From Clostridia bacterium (lineage in GTDB: Bacteria > Bacillota > Clostridia > Oscillospirales > CAG-272): 38,529 nt of DNA. Below, one piece after another: positions 35,559 through 38,529 of this stretch. The stretch lies in the NCBI GenBank assembly GCA_017453325.1, contig JAFTKK010000071.1, positions 1-38,529 of the forward strand. Direction: 5' to 3'. Under the pieces are notes generated by a model. The model ran no database searches. It was given only the letters and a program-made list of their open reading frames with translations, and was not told the origin of the DNA. The translations under genes were made by a program, and so were the position numbers. Numbering within the stretch: position 1 is the first letter of the stretch; each line of letters starts with the position of its first letter.

Positions 35559-35887
35559 GGCGTAGCCTTGTATATCATCCGCAACTCGTGCCGAAAGCAC
35601 ACTTCACGCACGAAGTGCACTTCACTTGCGAAGCATGCTTCACGTTCCGTTGGCGGAACATTTTGTTGGCTGGGTTAGGAGACGGCGGCGGTTGATAACC
35701 GCCGACTACTCGTTCACAAAGCACCAAGGTGCTTTGTAGGAAGAAACGCCTTGGCGGCGGAGGGCCGCCATTTTCTCCGAAAAACGGCGATCTTCCAACC
35801 CACGTCGCGCAAGCGCGACGCGAGTTCTCGCACTTCCTGCCCCCGCCAAACAAAAAACGGTCGCCATTCGGCGACCGTTTTTTGTTT
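35556..35887. repeat. array of short palindromes (hairpin array)
   Basis: About a dozen short perfect inverted repeats packed into 332 bases: 35556-35570, 35588-35600, 35600-35617, 35620-35633, 35630-35641, 35644-35659, 35686-35704, 35716-35737, 35747-35756, 35753-35769, 35777-35787, 35803-35820, 35821-35830 and 35848-35887. Stems are 3-18 bp with loops mostly of 2-7 bases and different sequences. Open frames across it are by-products. I see no coding signal. The remaining part up to 36052 is non-repetitive and holds no gene I can support. Confidence 0.8.
35848..35887. terminator. long hairpin at the right end of the array
   Basis: A perfect 18-bp stem (35848-35865 with 35870-35887) and 4-base loop, with A and T runs inside the stem ends, so it could terminate transcription in both directions. 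Confidence 0.75.
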
Positions 35888-36052
35888 GTGATAGCACTAC
35901 AAAATAGATCCATATAAGGCTACCGTACAAAAACAGTCCGTAATTTTTGCCGTTAGGGTACACTTATCCCTTGGTATTGACGGGAGTTGACAATAACCGC
36001 TATCTTCCGGGCTGTCAGCACCATGCTTGCAAACGAATCTATGTATTATAAT

Positions 36053-36322
36053 CTAACTGACAAATTGGAATTTGACAATTGGTGTTTTATCGATCTTCTC
36101 AATTTTAAATACATTGATCGTATCGACATCAGGGCAACAGAAAACATTACTCTTTAGCTCTCCACCGTAGCGCAAAATATCGATCATAGGAAAAAGAACG
36201 TGTGCAGCCATTGGACATAGCTTTCCTCTTTCCGTATCAAAATCAAACGTATCTCCAACTTTATGTCCCCTGTGGCATGGACAAGTACCTTTTTGTTCTA
36301 CCAAAGTTATTTTGATTTTCAT
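36053..36322 (-). CDS. TIGR04076 family protein
   Basis: An 89-residue cysteine-containing protein that I recognise as TIGR04076: an N-terminal KITLVEQKGTCPCHRGHKVG block, a CPMAAHVLFPMIDILRYGG block and a late CCPD. The paired cysteines suggest metal binding, but no function is established. Its ATG overlaps the stop of the kinase gene (ATGA), so it is the last gene of the thiC operon. Confidence 0.85.
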   Translation of the reverse strand: MKIKITLVEQKGTCPCHRGHKVGDTFDFDTERGKLCPMAAHVLFPMIDILRYGGELKSNVFCCPDVDTINVFKIEKIDKTPIVKFQFVS

Positions 36323-37137
36323 AATTTGCCCTCACTTATGTAACGCTCAATATCAACGCCGTAAAATTTTTCGTTTTTATCGAGGTTATCAATAATAATA
36401 TTGCTTACCGTTTCCATTGCGTGTTGAGTAGCAGTATAGAGACACTCACCGTTCAGCACATCGCTTACAAGAACTGCGGAAAAGATATCACCCGTTCCGG
36501 GAAAACGAACGTCTATCAGTTCAAATCCGATTTTGAATTTTTCATCCTTTGTATGATCATATCCTATGACGCAGTTTTCACCCTCCACAGAAGCACTTGT
36601 GATGACAACCGATTTACAGCCAAGCTGACGTACTCGCTCAATCAGCTCATCTGATTCGCACTGACTTAAAGTATCTCCGCTATAAAACCAGTTTGTCAAG
36701 AGGCATGCTTCGGTAAAGTTAGGAATCAAAATATCTGCGTATGAGCTGAGTTTTCTCATAATCGCTACATTGTTATCGGTCATTCCATTGTATAGCTTTC
36801 CTTCGTCACCCATGATCGGGTCTACAACGACCAACAGCTTGTCGGTGTCTTGATTATTGATCAGACGCTCCACAATGTCAATCTGTTTAGGGCTAACCAT
36901 AAAACCCGTGGCAATACAATCAAACCGAAAACCAAGAGCCTGCCAAATATCAACGGTCTTTTCCATATATTCGGTGGTATCGAGAATATCGAACTTGCCG
37001 AAATCAAGAGTATTGGAGACCAAAGCGGTCGGCAAAGAAGCAACATCAATCCCTCTTGCGGAAAGGATCGGTATCATAGCAGACAAAGCAATTTTACCCA
37101 CACCGGGCATATCGTTTACACAACAAATTTTTTTCAC
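36319..37137 (-). CDS. pyridoxamine kinase-like protein (ribokinase family)
   Basis: A 272-residue PfkB/ribokinase-type kinase. The N-terminus (VNDMPGVGKIALSAMIPILS) matches clostridial pyridoxamine/pyridoxal kinases, and the late FPGTGDIFSA carries the catalytic Asp and anion hole. It would phosphorylate a B6 vitamer or, given its place behind thiC, hydroxymethylpyrimidine; these activities overlap in the family. GTG at 37137 is the start, with a weak GGTGA site. It lies 35 bases after thiC and overlaps the TIGR04076 gene, so all three are probably co-transcribed. Confidence 0.82.
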   Translation of the reverse strand: MKKICCVNDMPGVGKIALSAMIPILSARGIDVASLPTALVSNTLDFGKFDILDTTEYMEKTVDIWQALGFRFDCIATGFMVSPKQIDIVERLINNQDTDKLLVVVDPIMGDEGKLYNGMTDNNVAIMRKLSSYADILIPNFTEACLLTNWFYSGDTLSQCESDELIERVRQLGCKSVVITSASVEGENCVIGYDHTKDEKFKIGFELIDVRFPGTGDIFSAVLVSDVLNGECLYTATQHAMETVSNIIIDNLDKNEKFYGVDIERYISEGKL

Positions 37138-37172
37138 AACAAATTCACCACTTTACAATTATAATCTTCCTA

Positions 37173-38477
37173 TTACAGGATATCTACCATTTCATTATTT
37201 AGTGCTTTGTTCATGCTTCTGACTGCGCAGAACTTACCACACATCGAGCAAGTATCCTCATGCTCGGGCTTACGCTCGTCACGAATACGCTTTGCTGTTT
37301 CGGGATCAAGAGCGCACGCCCATTGTTCCTCCCAATCGAGCTTGCGACGGGCATCTCCCATACGGTCGTCGATATCCCTTGCGTGCGGTATCTTCTTTGC
37401 GATATCAGCTGCGTGAGCTGCAATCTTAGATGCGATAATGCCTTGCTTAACGTCATCTACGTTAGGAAGTGCCAAATGCTCAGCAGGCGTAACGTAGCAA
37501 AGGAAGGCTGCTCCCGATGCTGCTGCGATTGCTCCACCGATTGCAGATGTGATATGGTCGTATCCGGGAGCGATATCGGTAACGATAGGACCGAGCACGT
37601 AGAAGGGTGCTCCCATACAGATGGTCTGCTGAAGCTTCATATTGGCTTCGATCTGATCCATCGGCATATGTCCGGGACCTTCTACCATTACCTGCACATC
37701 ACGCTCCCAAGCGCGCCCCGTAAGCTCTCCAAGGCGCACAAGCTCCTCAATCTGACACACGTCACTTCCGTCCGCAAGGCAACCAGGGCGGCAAGCGTCA
37801 CCGAGAGAAATCGTCACGTCATACTCACGGCAGATCTCAAGAATCTCATCGTAATATTCGTAGAAGGGATTCTCCTCGCCTGTCATGCACATCCAAGCGA
37901 ACACGAGAGAGCCGCCACGGGAAACGATGTTCGTCTTTCTCTTGTGCTTCTTGATCTGCTCAATGGTCTTACGGGTAATGCCGCAATGAAGGGTGACGAA
38001 GTCCACGCCGTCCTCTGCGTGAAGTCTTACCACATCGATAAAATCCTTTGCAGTGAGCGTTGCAAGATCGCGCTGATAGTGGATAACGCTATCGTACACG
38101 GGAACCGTACCGATCATCGCAGGACATTCACTCGTCAGTTTTCTGCGGAAGGGCTGTGTATTGCCGTGAGAGGACAAGTCCATAATGGCTTCCGCGCCCA
38201 TATTAACGGCGGCCATAACCTTTTCCATCTCAATGTCATAGTCTTTGCAATCTCGGGAAACTCCGAGGTTTACGTTGATCTTGGTGCGAAGCATTGAGCC
38301 GACACCGTTTGGATCGATGCAGGTATGTAACTTATTGGCACAAATTGCAATCTGTCCTTTGGCTACAAGTTCTCTGATCTCTTCCTCGGTTCTGTATTCC
38401 TTGGCGGCGACCGCCTTCATTTCAGGAGTGATGATGCCTTGTCTTGCGGCATCCATTTGTGTGGTATAGTTTCTCAT
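37173..38477 (-). CDS. thiC: phosphomethylpyrimidine synthase ThiC
   Basis: A 434-residue radical SAM enzyme that converts aminoimidazole ribotide to hydroxymethylpyrimidine phosphate in thiamine synthesis. The C-terminal cluster motif CSMCGKFC (Cys410, 413, 417) that binds the [4Fe-4S] cluster is intact. It is the shorter form without the extra N-terminal domain, as in many anaerobes. ATG at 38477 follows AAAGGAA. It is the first gene of the operon; the upstream leader is cut by the window edge. Confidence 0.97.
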   Translation of the reverse strand: MRNYTTQMDAARQGIITPEMKAVAAKEYRTEEEIRELVAKGQIAICANKLHTCIDPNGVGSMLRTKINVNLGVSRDCKDYDIEMEKVMAAVNMGAEAIMDLSSHGNTQPFRRKLTSECPAMIGTVPVYDSVIHYQRDLATLTAKDFIDVVRLHAEDGVDFVTLHCGITRKTIEQIKKHKRKTNIVSRGGSLVFAWMCMTGEENPFYEYYDEILEICREYDVTISLGDACRPGCLADGSDVCQIEELVRLGELTGRAWERDVQVMVEGPGHMPMDQIEANMKLQQTICMGAPFYVLGPIVTDIAPGYDHITSAIGGAIAAASGAAFLCYVTPAEHLALPNVDDVKQGIIASKIAAHAADIAKKIPHARDIDDRMGDARRKLDWEEQWACALDPETAKRIRDERKPEHEDTCSMCGKFCAVRSMNKALNNEMVDIL

Positions 38478-38486
38478 TTAATTCGA

Positions 38487-38529
38487 TTCCTTTCAAGCAG
38501 TATTATTTCGCAAATTGGCTGTTCAGATC
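38487..38529 (-). promoter_or_regulatory. probable 3' end of a TPP riboswitch (cut by the window edge)
   Basis: On the minus strand, GAAC near 38524, then AT.TG, then ATAATAC and finally AGGAA line up with the 3' half of the THI box (GAACCTGAT...ATAATGCC...AGGGA). The AGGAA is also the thiC ribosome binding site, so ligand-dependent masking would control translation. Only 43 bases are visible. Confidence 0.45.

Noticed and set aside
35556..35887. CRISPR array
   Set aside because: The palindromes differ in sequence and spacing; there is no constant repeat and no cas gene nearby.
34921..35962. TTAGGGTACA found at 34924 and 35953
   Set aside because: A 10-base match with no extended similarity around it; likely chance.
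35575..35963. Open frames across the palindrome array (112 and 85 residues on the minus strand)
   Set aside because: They follow the hairpins, have no ribosome binding site and no domain, and overlap one another in different frames.

Overview
The window is the replication-origin neighbourhood of a Firmicute chromosome, most likely a gut-type member of the Clostridia. This rests on the block dnaA-oriC-dnaN-recF-remB-gyrB-gyrA, the presence of both Noc and Spo0J (ParB) with consensus parS sites, RemB, strong AGGAGG-type ribosome binding sites and sigma-A promoters with 17-bp spacers. No rRNA, tRNA, CRISPR array, phage gene or transposase was found.

Layout. 0.1-1.8 kb (minus): a UPF0210 protein with its ACT-domain partner. 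1.9-12.6 kb (plus): a small membrane protein, mnmG, rsmG, noc, a cluster of four parS sites, parA, parB, serS, a membrane protein and a long-chain acyl-CoA synthetase. 12.7-22.8 kb (minus): an exported protein of unknown function, then gyrA, gyrB, remB, recF, dnaN, the origin (DnaA boxes plus a DnaA-trio-like tract) and dnaA. 23-25.5 kb (plus): a copper P-type ATPase whose 3' end encodes a fused CopZ-like chaperone. 25.6-30.7 kb (minus): a PfoR-like PTS IIC protein overlapping a RadC-family gene, then two paralogous MATE exporters with near-identical promoters and leaders. 30.8-34.6 kb: a Dabb protein, a LysR regulator divergent from an SGNH/DUF4886 lipoprotein, and a Kef-type antiporter. 34.7-38.5 kb: a more AT-rich segment with an orphan membrane protein, a dense array of short palindromes, and a TIGR04076 / pyridoxamine-kinase-like / thiC operon running off the window edge behind what looks like the 3' end of a TPP riboswitch.

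How it works together. DnaA would open oriC between dnaA and dnaN. DnaN, RecF and gyrase are made from the adjoining minus-strand cluster. ParA/ParB with the four parS sites, about 14 kb away, segregate the origin, and Noc protects the nucleoid. The mnmG-to-acyl-CoA-synthetase block lies on the gyrA side of oriC and is transcribed towards it, so it is head-on to the fork, unlike the Bacillus subtilis arrangement.

Most of the window is housekeeping. The parts least explained by known genes are the palindrome array at 35.56-35.89 kb, a palindromic terminator-bearing repeat present in full at 33.1-33.3 kb and in part at 10.6-10.7 kb, the twin MATE leaders with a co-varying hairpin, and the in-frame CopA-CopZ fusion that keeps an internal ribosome binding site.
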